Assembly: GCA_002007465.1 (NCBI GenBank)
Contig: LNAC01000231.1
Span: 2,516,843-2,580,842, forward strand
DNA: 64,000 bases
DNA from: Ailurus styani
Lineage: Eukaryota > Chordata > Mammalia > Carnivora > Ailuridae
Direction: 5' to 3'
The notes under the pieces are model-generated. The model was not told the origin of the DNA and searched no databases. It was given only the letters and a program-made list of their open reading frames with translations. The translations under genes were made by a program, and so were the position numbers. How positions within the stretch are numbered: position 1 is the first letter of the stretch; the number at the start of each line of letters is the position of its first letter. Below, piece by piece: positions 1 through 12,425 of this stretch.

Positions 1-704
1 GATGTAATTTGAAAAATAGAACAGCAGATATTGATATTTTTAAATGAAATTGCCATAAATATTTTTAAATGCATCAATTAAACACTATTACTTTAGTCAC
101 ATCTTCTCAGTAGCAGTAGTTTGTTGAGTAACTTAGGCAGGAATAATATGGTCTAAATTAAAAGCAAAAAACAATGTGCCTGGTAAACAGAGGAAAGCTT
201 GTTTTCCAGGTTACTGTATGTTGTGAATGTATTTTTTGAAGATGTATTTATTTAGAAATTGTAAACTCCATTGGATTTTTTTTCATGAAATTACATATGC
301 AGTTGTATGCACTCTGAAGTGAATCCCAAGACTCAATTCTGTATTAGTGGGTCTTTTCTTTTACCTGGATGCCAAGCCCCCAGCAAAAGCAAATCCCTGT
401 TGGTGGAGTATTTTGTGAAACATATTGAACTTTTATTGTAAACGTCAAGTTTCTGTTTATTTAAATGAAGGGCACAAGGGTTTCAAAGCTTTCAAAGTAA
501 GGATTCTTCCTACAGCCAGTTTGTGTCTTGGCTGGAATTTTGAACTTTATATTCTTAAAGCAGTAAGGCAGTGCATAAATATGAATTTTACCTACTTAAG
601 CATTTCCTTTTGATTATCCATTCAGTTCCCATTTCAAATATCTGTTAATTCTGATGTTTGCAATGGCATGGCTTCATAGAAATTGTTTAATAAATGTATG
701 TTGA

Positions 705-835
705 GGGGTGCCCGGGTGGCTCAGTTGGTTAAGCATCTGGCTCTTGATCTCAGTTCAGGTCTTGATCTCAGGGTCGTGAGTTCAAACCCCACCCTGGGCT
801 CCAGGCTGGGTATAGAGTCTACTTAAAAAAAAAAC
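705..835 (+). mobile_element. Older Can-SINE, short form
   Basis: Begins gggtgcccgggtggctcag and ends in a run of A. It is flanked by a 9-bp TSD GTATGTTGA at 696-704 and 836-844. The internal part lacks the CT-rich segment of the younger copies, so this is an older subfamily. Confidence 0.85.
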
Positions 836-3408
836 GTATGTTGAAAGGTTTGTTGCATTTGCTGGTAAACCATATCAATGGCAGCTAAGTCTCTAGCCAT
901 GGACTCTACCAGTTTAACAGAAGTCCTGGGGCTCTAGGCTGAACTTTGAGTGATGTGTGTATGAGAGGTGAACAATTTATATATGTTTAAATATCTCCAT
1001 GGAAGTTCTTTACCTACACAGGTATTAAAGAGTTGCTTACATCTCCAGCTTCTTTCTCTAACCTACCTTAAAAAGGAATTTGGAACAGTTCTCAATAAAT
1101 CATAACCCTTGAAATAAGGCTTTAAAATTTTGGTCAAGTAAGAATTCTGGGGAGAGGAATGAAAACTTAATCCAAGGGATGTGCATTGCTGTGAAACAGC
1201 TCTGAGCTCAGTAGCAGTCAAAGCGGGGAGAGAAAAATTGAGAGAAGTTACTTCCTTCCTAACTGTGGCTGGATATGGAGGCAATGCCAAGGAGACCTTC
1301 AGAGCGACCATGAAGAAAATTAATCTTAGTACAGGAAAATGTTCACGATTTTAAACAGACAACCAGTGGATGGCTCAGATGACAACCGGTGGATGGCTCA
1401 GCCTTCATTACAGCTGTCAGTTTTTATCTATCCAGTCAATAAATTAAGAATTACCCTTTTGCAGAAAATAACATTTAGACATTTCGTCTTTAGCTGTGAA
1501 TTTGAGTGTGGTTTACTAGAAAGTTCATGTCATGACATCTGGAAACTGACTTTGAGGCCCACCTCTCACTCCCTGTGACTTTGAGCAAATAACTTGAAAT
1601 GTATAGTCTTTATTCATAAATGTAGATGTTAAACTAAATACTCTCAAAGGCCCCCATAAAAATGTCATTTTCTACTTTGTTATTCATCTCTATTCTCCCT
1701 GAAAGTTTTATATATAGTCAGGTATGCCCGTCTGTTTCACTACTATTATTTTTATTACTGTAATTATTTTTTTCATTCATTCAATCAACAGATGTTTATT
1801 GAATAGTAGTTTATTACCTACTGTAATATGGGCTTATAGACCCCCCCCCAGAGAATACAAAGACACAGATATCAGGGTGTTGCATTAAACTCAGAGTTTG
1901 TACTAAATGATGAGTGCAGTCAGTCATCAGCTAAACATCCAAACATTTTAATTTTGCTATTATTGAAATGATATGACTTCTCCGAGATTTTCTGATGGTT
2001 CAAATCTTTATGTTTCCAAGAGTATAACAAAAATCTCTCTGAGGTCACTAGGCTTTTGTGCGTGTGTGACAGAGAAAAACTTTACATAGATATGACCTCC
2101 ATTAAACAACTGGTCTTTTCCTTAAGGGACTCTGATGGGTATAGGTGTAACCCAGCTAGTCCCTGTGGTGCCCTTAGGTTTTGGGGCTGTAATTTCCAAC
2201 ATTATTCTTTCCCACTCCCTACTCCCTTTGACTGCCTGAGAAGGGTCCTAGTGGTGCAGAAAATAGCATCTCTCTGCCTCAGCATTTTCCTTGGGGCTAA
2301 AAACCAAAAACTTTGGTCTGACTGATTTAGCAAACATTTATTGAGCATATATATAGTGTATTTAGCAAGATAACAGTTAGTGTAACTGTGAGGGTAGTCC
2401 CTGACCTCAAGTTAATTACTTTCTGATAGAAAAGACAGCCTTGTAGAAGTTGCACTTTGACAATATTTACCCATGTGCGTTATTATACGGAGTGCTTCGA
2501 TGTTCATTGTCTCAGAATGGAAAACTTATGAGGATGAGGCTGATTCTGGCTTTGATCACGTAGCACCCTCAACATCCAGGTCAGTGCCTGGCATTTAATC
2601 AATTAGACCATATTCTTCTGTAATATAATAGCAATCATTATTCCATATTTAATTTGTATATATCTTTTTTCCACAGTAGACCGTAAACCCCGTGGGAGTA
2701 AGAACTGAATCTTGTCTTACTCAGCATCGTGCCCACAACAATCAGAAATTGTTGACACAAAGGTCACAGACAATAAATAATTTTGAGTGAGAGAATGCAT
2801 GGAAAGTAGGAGAGGTATTTCAGGCCCTATTTTTGTGGCAAGAACAAGAAAGATGAGTGAGAAACAGGACTCTTTCCTTGGTGCCTAGTGTAATACAAAC
2901 AAAACACGGAGGAAATGGATGAGGAAATCTAGCCTCACCCTGCTTCCAGAATTAGAGATCTCTTGAGACTTCACTATCTCCTAGAAACTTCTAGTCCTCT
3001 ACCTTGCTTCTCTCAAACCCGTTATTCCCCAGAAGCATCAAGTCTTTCCTGGAATAATGTCTCATAGTCTTCTTGGTATGGGAAATGAGGACAGGAACTC
3101 AAAAACAAGAGGACAACCCTGACCTCTGCGTTTGACTTCTACATCTCTTGGTGAGACAATACGAAATGCAAGTTTAGGAAATGAGAGGAGACTGCAGATC
3201 TCGTCCCTCCCAAAGACTATCCAACTATTTGCTTTAAATCTCTGATGTTTGGGAGAGTCAGTTCAGCAGTTAATTTGCCTGGACAGGTTAAGGAAAATTA
3301 CCCCAGGGCTGCCGCTGCTTAAAGGCTACCAGCACTGAGTGCTTATTATAAGCCAATCTCTGTGCCAGATACTTTATATATGATTTTGTTGTTAATAGTT
3401 TTGCTTTA

Positions 3409-3593
3409 GGGCGCCTGGGTGACTCAGTCATTTGGGCATCCGACTCTTGTGTTCGGCTCAGGTCATGATCTCATGGGTCGTGGGATCGGGCTCTGCGTCT
3501 GGCTCCACACTCAGTGGGGATTCCACTGGAGATTTTCCCCCTCTGCCCCTCTCCCCATTCTCTCTCTTGGATAAAGAAATCTTTTTTAAAAAA
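3409..3593 (+). mobile_element. Can-SINE inside an ancient MIR/L2 relic
   Basis: Starts gggcgcctgggtgactcag, has the box-B-like region, CT-rich middle and an A-rich end. The flanks (about 3320-3408 and 3594-3680) read as one older MIR/L2-like repeat split by this insertion. Confidence 0.85.
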
Positions 3594-3862
3594 TAATTTC
3601 ATTTTAGAGATAAACTCAAGGCTCAGCAAGGTTAATATCACTAGTAAGCCGGCAGGGTCCACACTAGTCCACCTGCCTCCAAGCCCATAGTCTCCACTGG
3701 CCAGTGCTGCCCAACCATGCTGTTGGGACATAGGGTGCCCCTTCCACAAGCACCTCTATCTTCTTCTGGATCCACAAATGACTTGCCCTCTTTAGGGACC
3801 TCAATTCTCTGGGAATCTCCTAAGTTCTGCACCTCTAGCACACATTTAGAAAATGCACTAAG

Positions 3863-4086
3863 GGGGGGCGCCTGGGTGGCTCAGTGGGTTAAGCCTCTGG
3901 CTTCGGCTCAGATCATGATCTCAGGGTCCTGGGATCGAGGCCCCCATCGGGCTCCTTGCTCAGTGGGGAGCCTGCTTCCTCCTCTCTCTCTGCCTGCCTC
4001 TTTGCCTACTTGTGATCTGATCTCTCTCTCAGTGTCAAATAAATAAATAAAATCTTTAAAAAAAAAAAAAGAAAGAAAGAAAGAAA
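3863..4086 (+). mobile_element. Can-SINE, first of two serial insertions
   Basis: Full-length mustelid-type copy ending in (AAAT)n and a GAAA-rich tail. The 14-bp TSD GAAAATGCACTAAG lies at 3849-3862 and 4087-4100. Confidence 0.92.
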
Positions 4087-4100
4087 GAAAATGCACTAAG

Positions 4101-4320
4101 GGGGCACCTGGGTGGCTCAGTCCTTAAGCGTCTGCCTTTAGCTCAGGTTGTGATCCCAGGGTTCTGGGATCGAGCCCCACGTCGGGCTCCCTGCTCGGCG
4201 GGATGCCTGCTTCTCCCTTTCCAACTACCCCTGCTTATATTCCCTCTCTCGCTGTCTCTGTCAAACAAATAAATAAAATAAAATAAAATAAAATAAAATA
4301 AAATAAAATAAAATAAAATA
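4101..4320 (+). mobile_element. Can-SINE, second insertion at the same target
   Basis: Starts ggggcacctgggtggctcag directly after the TSD of the previous copy and ends in an (AAAAT)n tail; a third copy of the target (AAATACACTAAG) follows at 4321-4332. Confidence 0.92.
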
Positions 4321-4325
4321 AAATA
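4267..4325 (+). repeat. (AAAAT)n microsatellite in SINE tail
   Basis: About twelve uninterrupted units of AAAAT, grown from the tail of the preceding Can-SINE. Confidence 0.95.
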
Positions 4326-4418
4326 CACTAAGCAATACTGAGAGAATACTTCCAAGGTTTCCAAAGGAAAACTGTTTTATCTCACAGAAAGGAAACCCTT
4401 ACAGGAAAGAAAAAAAAA

Positions 4419-4462
4419 AAAGGAAGGAAGGAAGGAAGGAAGGAAGGAAGGAAGGAAGGAAA
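4419..4462 (+). repeat. (GGAA)n microsatellite
   Basis: About ten tandem GGAA units follow a poly(A) run. GGAA arrays are ETS-factor core sites by known motif, but no regulatory role is shown here. Confidence 0.9.
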
Positions 4463-6388
4463 GAGAGAGAGGGAAAAAACTGGGAACATAGGGCTAAAAA
4501 ATGTGTTTTCAGGTCTGTTGATGCCATCTCTTCTTTTTACAGATTTCATATCTGTGTTATTTCAGATAAATCACTAATAGCTGACTCTCTCGACTTAATC
4601 ACCTCTTAAAGGACAATAACTATTTTCCCTCTTCAATCCATTCTCAAGGACAACAGAAGAGAATATGTGTGGCGTGCCATATAAACCATAAGGTGGTGTA
4701 GACATCAGATGCTCTTGTCATTATCAGATAGATTTAGAATCGCTGATTAAAACTTAACTCTTTTTTTTTAAACTTACTCTTAGAAAGAATGTTTGAGTCC
4801 ATGAGAGTGAAATTTTAGATATATCTAGGACTCCAAATCTTTTACACAGGGCTTTGACACACTTTTGCTTTCTCTTTCCCCATGAGTGTCTTTATAGGTC
4901 CCTTCACTCTAAAGCCATTCTAACTTCTTCCACACGTCCCGTTCCCTCTTCCACGAGGCATGTCCTTGACCTGACTGCTTCATCATCCAGAAAGTCACAT
5001 CTGCAGAAATTTGAAGGGGCATGCAGACACTGCAGCTAGACTATCTGTCTCTGCACTCCCCAACAGGGCTGACAGCTGATTTGTCTGGATAAGTGTCTCT
5101 ACTACCTTTGTTGCTCTATAAATATTCTTCTTAAAGGGAAACATCTTAGCAGAGAGAGAAGGGCTATTGTATTCAAGCACAAGATACTTTAGACTGTTTT
5201 GTGCCTTTTAGTGACTCCATAGATAATTCTATGCACTCCCAATTTAAGAACCGTATTTCTATTTAATTCATAGAGAGACTGTTATATATACAAAAACTGT
5301 AAATGCCTGGGCAAGAGAAGAGGTGTTTAGGAAGGTGTGATTGCTGTCAGAGGGGCTCTTCTCTAGCTATTAAATTAGAATTTACTCGGTTACTTTGTTT
5401 TCCAATACTTGCGTTACATCTGAATAAATATAACAGGCAATTTCACTGTATATTAAGAAGTATTTTCTAAATTGAAAATTCAGTTATATCTTGAAGATTT
5501 TAGACTTCATTGCATTTTAATGGAAATACAGTCGCTTATTTGATGTCTCCATTCTAATTCCATTTTTACATTTCAGGGTCAGTTAAACTGATCTTTATCC
5601 AGATGGTAAATGGCATTTGAAGATGACATTTAAGGATGTCATTTAGCTTCTCTCCTGACATTTTCCATTTTATACTTACATATTTCACTTAATGGGGCCA
5701 TTTATATTCAGTGTGATTCAACTCAGAAGCGCTTAAAATTAAAAATTCAATGTATTCTATATTCATCTGCTGGCTAGTTTAGTTATTTCCAATTTGTCTA
5801 GCCAATTAATCATGGTGGTAAGTGGTTAATAAAATTAACTACATTATTTTTTCTTCCCTTCACAAAATAAACGTTCTTACCATTATGTTGGCCAGGAACC
5901 TTGAATAATAGCAGAAATAATTAGACAGCCCAATTGATTATTGTATTCAAGGGCATAATGAGTGACTAATATGTTGGATGTGATTGTATATACTGCCTCC
6001 TTGCATATGGAAAAAAAGATTTTCATAGAACTTTATCAAATGGTAGCCATCTGTCTGTATTTAGGAGGGTCTGTTTTATGGAAAGTATTGCTTTTTGAAG
6101 ATAAAGTACAGCTATCAGATTAATTTCTTTTAGAGGTATGGCTACATTTAAGATAGAATAATTATGTTCCACAATGATTTGGAAGGTAGTTATTCTATTT
6201 TTAATTTTACTAATATTGACGTTAAGGTTTCTTTGTTTGTGGTACATTTATGATTCTCAATTTTCCCAATTACCAAACTCAAGAATAAAACAAGGAATTA
6301 AGAATTCTTTCTTGGATTACTGTTTGTTCTTTGTTAATTTAACATAGGATTATAAGCTAAGATTTTTAGTATATAGTTTCAGTTTAAA

Positions 6389-6585
6389 TTTTTTTTTAAA
6401 GATTTTATTTATTTATTTGACAGAGAAAGAGAGATCACAAGTTGCCAGAGAGGCAGGCAGAGAGAGAGGGGGAAGCAGGCTCTCCACTGAGCAGAGAGCC
6501 TGATGTGGGGCTCGATCCCAGGACCCTGAGATCATGACCTGAGCCAAAGGCAGAGGCTTAACCCACTGAGCCACCCAGGTGCCCC
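6389..6585 (-). mobile_element. Can-SINE, full length
   Basis: Minus-strand copy from poly(T) to gccacccaggtgcccc, flanked by a 17-bp TSD (TATAGTTTCAGTTTAAA) at 6372-6388 and 6586-6602. Confidence 0.95.
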
Positions 6586-7078
6586 TATAGTTTCAGTTTA
6601 AAGAATATCTTTTACTTCATATGCAATTCAAACAATATACATCCAATTTCAATACTTACTATTAGTGATTTTAAACCACAACTACATCTTTGAAACCTCA
6701 GTTTTAAATAACCTTTAATTTGATTAGATAATGATCTTGACTTTTTTTTTTACAGGAAAAATTTGTAGATGTTATATTTTATGACACTTCGTACTTTTGA
6801 AAATAGCATGTGGCTGACTTCACACAGAAATGGCAGAATGGCATTAGCGAGTGAAATTTTTTTTCTTTTCTCATTGTATATTCTCTTCCATTATCTTCTG
6901 GCATTTGTTTTTCAGTGGAGAAATAAGAGATTGGGCTGACTTTGATTCCTTTGTAGGTCAGATTATGTTCTCTTTACATAGTTATGGATAGTTTCCTTTA
7001 CCCTTTGTATCAATCGCAGTCCTCCTGTAGGAAAGGAAAGTCACCCTAGATAGATCATATATATAAGATTACTCACAG

Positions 7079-7275
7079 TGGGGGCGCCTGGGTGGCTCAG
7101 TTGTTGAGTGTCTGCCTTTGGCTTGCATCGTGATCCCAGAGTCCTGGGATGGAGCCCTGCATCCGGCTACCTGCTCTGCGGGAAAGCCTGCTTCTCCCTC
7201 TCCCACTCCCCCTGCTGGTGTTCCCTCTCTTGCTGTGTCTCTCTCTGTGTCAAATAAAGTCTTTAAAAAAAAAAA
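7079..7275 (+). mobile_element. Can-SINE
   Basis: Plus-strand copy with a short CAAATAAAG tail and poly(A). TSD AAGATTACTCACA at 7065-7077 and AAGATCACTCACA at 7276-7288 (one mismatch). Confidence 0.92.
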
Positions 7276-7514
7276 AAGATCACTCACAAGGGTGTGGGCA
7301 GGATTCAGAGAACATACTCTTAATTTGGGCTGGTCAGGCATTCCGAGAAGATTGGCAACACTTGGAAACGGTCACTACCCCTGGATATAAAGACGCTGCT
7401 GGAGAAATGGTGTTCCAGGGGCCCGTGAAAGCTGGAACTGTGGAGGGTCCACTCAGTGGGAGCTGCCATCCAGCTGTCTCTGAGCTACTGCTAAGATGCA
7501 GTGTTGAAAAAGTG

Positions 7515-7730
7515 AGGGAGTACTGAAGGTTGCTGGAGGGGAGGGGGGTCAAGGGATGGGGTAACTGGGTGATGGACATTAAGGAGCGCACGCAATGTAA
7601 TGAGCACTGGGTGTTATGTAAGACTGATGTATCACAGACCTGTACCTCTGAAACCAATAATACATTATATATTATTAAAAAAATAAATTTAAAAAATAAA
7701 AGCACGGTTAAAAGAAAAGAAAAGAAAAGT
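7515..7730 (+). mobile_element. Carnivore L1 3' end
   Basis: The sequence from ggaggggaggggggtcaagg through actgggtgatggacattaag and cctctgaaaccaataatac to an A-rich tail matches the L1 3'UTR known in carnivores. It is a short 5'-truncated copy; its exact 5' end is unclear. Confidence 0.8.
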
Positions 7731-8308
7731 GAGAGAGTGAGGAGAAATGCCCCAGACTCTCCTCCTATTCCTCAGCATTTCTGCCGGTGCCTTCAATTGG
7801 CCAAACCCAACTAAAAGGCAACTGGCAGGAAAGAAAGCATAGGTTTAAAAAAAAAAAAAAAGTATGCAGAGGTAAGCCTCCTGAAACACAGAGCAGGATG
7901 GAGAAGGGGCAAGAATGAAATCTGGATAACTAAGGAGAATAACCAGTTCAAAAATATCACCAGGACATACCTAGGTGATGGTCTTTCTTTATACGTACAG
8001 TACATGTAGATCTGAAAATGAACACTTGTTTGTTAATTATCTCGGAGAAGCTTTCTTGCAGTATAGGCTGGACAACCACACATGCTCTATTTTCTTCGCT
8101 TTGTACCCCCTACAACTTCTCATCCTTTCACTTTTTTCTTTTGTCCTTTTCACCCGTGTCCTTAGACAAATTCTCAAGTTTGTTCTCAGTATCATTGAGT
8201 TGATTTTCTGCTGTGTCAGTCGCACTCTTTGAAGACTCCAGTGCAAAACTTAATTCTTATATTGAATTCAAGGTTATACGCCCAAACACATACAAGTATT
8301 CTTTATTT

Positions 8309-8521
8309 TCTTAATATTTTATTTATTTATTTGAGGTAGAGCATGCCGGCGGGGAGGGGGAGGGGCAGGTGAGGCAGAGCAGGAGTAGAGGGAGAGGGAG
8401 AAGCAGACTCTCCGCTGAGCAGGGAGCCAGGCAGCCAGATGCCGGACTTAATCCTAGGATGCTGGAATCATGGCTTGAGCCAAAGGCAGATGCTTAACCA
8501 ACAGAGCTACCCAGGGACTCC
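8309..8521 (-). mobile_element. Can-SINE, diverged
   Basis: Starts with the TTTATTTATT tail complement and ends cagagctacccagggactcc. It is several percent more diverged than the neighbouring copies, with no clear TSD. Confidence 0.85.
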
Positions 8522-8666
8522 CTAATTCTTGCATTGAAGTTTAGTGTTCTCTGTGTTTTCTTATTCCCAACAGCTTCCTAGTCTGCAGATCTTAATCTCC
8601 TCTGTGACCTTCTATTTTTAGTTCATAGAGGCCATGTGCATTATTTTATTAAGAATACAATATTTT

Positions 8667-8898
8667 GGGGGTGCCTGTGTGGCTCAGTCAGTTAAGCGTC
8701 TGCCTTCAGTTCAGGTCATGATCCCAGGGTCCTGGGATTGAGCCCCGCTTCGGGCTCCCTGCTCAGTGGAAAGACTGCTTCTCCCTCTCCCTCTGTCTGC
8801 CTCTCTGCCTACCTGTGCTCTCTTTCTCTCTACCTCTTTGTCAAATAAATAAATAAAATCTTTAAAAGTAAATACATAAATAATAAAATCTTAAAAAA
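8667..8898 (+). mobile_element. Can-SINE
   Basis: Starts ggggtgcctgtgtggctcag and ends with an extended A/T-rich tail. TSD AAGAATACAATATTTT at 8651-8666 resembles AAGAATAAAATATTTT at about 8899-8914. Confidence 0.9.
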
Positions 8899-9360
8899 AA
8901 GAATAAAATATTTTTAAAGCTGCCTTCTGTTTTCCAGAGTAAATAGTTTTCAATCATATATTTTTGGTTTTTTCCTTTCTCTTTAGCTGAATACATTTTT
9001 CTTAGTTTACCCAATACATTTTATTGTATACATACTTTGGGGAGTATAATTTACATACCATCAATTTGTTTTAAGTGTACAATTTAATGACTTTTAGTAA
9101 GTGTATAGAGTTGTACAACCATCCCCACAATACAATATTAAAACCTTTACTTATCGTGCTCACTTGCAGCCACCCCCTGTTCTCAGTCTTAACCCCAGTC
9201 AAGCACTAATCTGTTTTCTAAATCTATAGCTTTATATTTTCTGACTATTTCATACGATTATAATCGTACAATTTTTGACCTTTTGCATCTGGCTTCTCTC
9301 GCGGAGACTAATGTTTTATATCAATACTTCATTCTTTTTTATTACCAAATAATATTTGAT

Positions 9361-9700
9361 TATGTGTATATATATGTATATATGTAAAAAAGTATATATA
9401 TATATGTAGCTACATATATATATATGCTAGCTATAGATGTGTGTGTATATATAGCTATATATGTATATATATGTATGTATGTAGCTGTGTGTGTAGCTAC
9501 GTATATGTAGCTGTATTCATGTAACTGTATATGTAAAAAGTGTGTGTGGCTATATATGTAGCTATATATATGTACATATGTATATGTGGCTGTATAAGTA
9601 TATGTAGGTATATGTAGTATGTAGCTATTTATATGTATCTATATGTAGCTATTTATATATGTATGTAGCTCTATATATATGTAGCTATATATATATCACA
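9361..9700. repeat. TATATG/TAGCTA-rich microsatellite inside L1
   Basis: About 340 bp of irregular TATATG, TATGTAGC and TATA units lie exactly where the host L1 has a short TGTATGGATATACC-like segment, so the array probably grew from it. Confidence 0.9.
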
Positions 9701-9959
9701 TTTTATTTATCTATTCTTATCTATTCTTCAGTTGATGGATATTACTTTTTTTTCCATTTTTATGAATAATGCCACTATGAACATTCACATGCAGGTTTTT
9801 GTGCAGACCTATGTTTTGATTTCTCTTGGGTAGATGCCTAAGAGAAATTTATGGGTATATGATGAATTTATGTTTAACTTTCTAAAGAAATAGCCAAATT
9901 GTTTTCCAAAGTGGCTGTACCATTTTTTTTAATTGGTAAAGTACCATCTGACTTTCTTT

Positions 9960-10106
9960 ATCTTCTTTTTCTTTTTTTATTTATTTATTGATTTTTAAGT
10001 AGTCTCCATTCTCAGTGTGGTGCCCAGCCAGCACTGGGGTGAGATCAAGACCTGAGCTAAGATCAAGAGTCAGACACTTAACTGACTGAACCACCCTGGT
10101 AGCCCC
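9960..10106 (-). mobile_element. Old Can-SINE fragment nested in L1
   Basis: Minus-strand copy from tttttatttatttattg to gaaccaccctggtagcccc that interrupts the L1 sequence after taccat; the L1 resumes with caccattttacattc. Confidence 0.8.
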
Positions 10107-10387
10107 GGCACCATTTTACATTCTATCAGCAAAGGAGGGTTCAATTTATCGACATCCTAGCCAACGCTTATTGCCTATCTTTTTTATTATAGCTATCCTA
10201 TTGAGCGTTAAGTGGTATGTCATTGTGGCTTAAATTTGTGTTTCCCTGATAATGTTGAACATTTTTTCCTGTGCTTATTTTTCATTCATGTATTTTCTTT
10301 TGTGTAATATCTGTTCAATTTTTTGTTCATTTCAATTGGATTATTTGTCTACTTATTTTTGAGTTCTAATTTAAACTCTATTTACTC

Positions 10388-10522
10388 TGGCGGTGTCTGG
10401 GGTGCTCAGTCTGTTAAACATCCAACTCTTGATCTCAGGGCCTGATCTCAGGGCCTGATCTCAGGGTGGCGAGTTAAAGACTTACATTGGGTTTAAACTC
10501 TTAAAGTCTTAAAAAGAAATCT
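10388..10522 (+). mobile_element. Old Can-SINE fragment nested in L1
   Basis: Plus-strand degraded copy; contains a local triplication of ctgatctcagggc at about 10430-10470. The host L1 resumes at tatatattctggatac. Confidence 0.75.
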
Positions 10523-11559
10523 AAACTATATATATTCTGGATACACTTTTTTAAATTAGATGTACGATTTGTAATGTTTCCTGTGTTGCTTGCCTTTCCC
10601 TTTCTTTATGATGTCTTCTGCAGTGTAAAAGTTTTTTATTTTGATGATGTCCAATTTATGAATGTTCTTCTTTTATCACATATGCTTTTGGTGTAACTTC
10701 TAAGAAATCTCTGCCTAACATACAGGGAAATCACTCTACTGTTTTTTTAAGAGTTTTACAAGTTTTAGCGATTACATTCAGGCCTATGATCCATTTTGAG
10801 TTAATTTTTGTGTATGGTGTGAGTTAGGCATCTAAATGTATCATTTTCCATATGGTCCTCCAATGGCCCCAACACAATTTCTTGAAAAGACTATCCTTTC
10901 TCCACTGACATGCCTTTGTCCAATGGACTTTTATTTCATTTTCTACCTTTTTTTTTCTTCTTAAAAAGTATCACTGAATGTCAGACTTTCCTTTTAAAGT
11001 CATTGTTGTCTCAAGACACACTCACTGTGTCACTAGTTCGGAGTCCCTCTCATTGCTGCTTTCAGATCCAAAGCTATCACACAACTTGATACACATAGCT
11101 CCAATCCAACGTCTGATGATTGGTAGACATTTATCTAGTTCTGGCCTGTTCAGAATGAACATGAGAAAGTCTGCTACTTCTGCACTCAGGCATGCTGACT
11201 GTGGGGAAAATTTGAATCTTAGAAAATATTCTTTTTTTAATCAGTAATATGTGAAAACCAACAAGCCCCAGTTTGGGTGTTTCCAAGGCTTTTCTGCCTG
11301 TGGTTCTACCCGTAAAGCCCTGGATAGGAAAAGAACCTATTTCATGATTCATTGCACAATTAATCATCTAACTCCTTCCCTGCTTGGCTCCTACTTGTAT
11401 TGGAGCATTGGAGTTTTAATAACCTGAGAGCTGCCGATTGCAAATCAGCCAGGCCCTTTCTCCAGATACACGATAAAACAGTATCTGTGCAATATTTTTG
11501 CATGTATTAGAGAATATAGAGCTGGGATATGGAAGTGTTGGCTGCCCAGTTGTTTGCTT

Positions 11560-12425
11560 TTTATAGCTTTGTTGAGCCATGTTTTACATGTCATGTAATT
11601 AACCCATTCCAACTATGCACTTCAGTGATCTCTAAGTAAGTTTTCCAAGGCGTGCAATTACTACAATAAATTAGTTTTAGAGCATTTTCATTACCTTATA
11701 AGATCCCTCATGCCCACTTACTGTTAATCCCCATTTCTCCCCTCCCTCTTGCTACTCCAGGCAACCACTAATCTACTACTTCTACCTATTGATTTGCCTT
11801 TTCTGGACATTTCATATAAGTGGGATCATACAGTATGTGTCTATTATGTCTGACTTCTTTCACTTAACAGAATATTTTTGAGGCTCGTCCATGTCATATC
11901 ATGCATCAGTAGTTCATTCCTTCTTTTGTAAATGGCTGAATAGTATAGAATTGTATGGATACCATATTTTATTTATCCATATTTATCCATTCACCAGTAG
12001 ATGCACATTTGTGTTGTTCCCAATTTTGAGCTATTAGGAATAATGTTTCTAGTATATTCTTCTCTATATATTCTATTATGTATCTAGTAATGCATCTAGA
12101 ATATTCTTGTGTAAATCCTTATGTGAATATAGGTTTTCTTTTTTTTTTAAAGATTTTATTTATTCATTTGACACAGAGAGAGAGAGATCACAAGTAGGCA
12201 GAGAGGCAGGCAGAGAGAGAGAGGAGGAAGCAGGCTCCCTGCTGAGCAGAGAGCCCGATGTGGGCCTCGATCCCAGGACCCTGAGATCATGACCTGAGCT
12301 GAAAGCAGAGGCTTTAACCCACTGAGCCACCCAGGCGCCCTGAATATAGGTTTTCATTCCTCTCGGGTATATACATAAAAGTGGAATTGCTGAGTCATAT
12401 GGTAAATTTCTGTTTAACTTTTTAA
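11560..12425 (-). mobile_element. Second ancient L1 3' end
   Basis: Reverse complement of L1 3' sequence: catttcatataagtgggatc at about 11810, then ggctgaatagtatag, and ggaattgctgagtcatatgg at about 12385. Split by the SINE at 12139-12340. It is diverged from the copy at 9030-10925. Confidence 0.85.
12139..12340 (-). mobile_element. Can-SINE, full length, in L1
   Basis: Minus-strand mustelid-type copy with a perfect 15-bp TSD TGAATATAGGTTTTC at 12124-12138 and 12341-12355. Confidence 0.96.

Larger units (their letters stand above)
9030..10925 (-). mobile_element. Ancient L1, 3' end of ORF2 and 3'UTR
   Basis: The + strand reads the reverse complement of the known L1 ORF2 end, for example atgatccattttgagttaat at about 10787 and the block around gttttccaaagtggctgtacc at about 9900. 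It is broken by a TA-rich microsatellite (9361-9700) and two SINE fragments (9960-10106 and 10388-10522). Frames are decayed. Confidence 0.85.

Noticed and set aside
3717..4364. Several 60-110 residue open frames with the motif GAWVAQWVK or APGWLSGLKPLPSAQ
   Set aside because: The same peptides recur at many places in the window because they are translations of Can-SINEs.
4419..4462. (GGAA)n as an ETS-driven enhancer
   Set aside because: Such arrays act only with special fusion factors as far as known; nothing here supports a role beyond a microsatellite.
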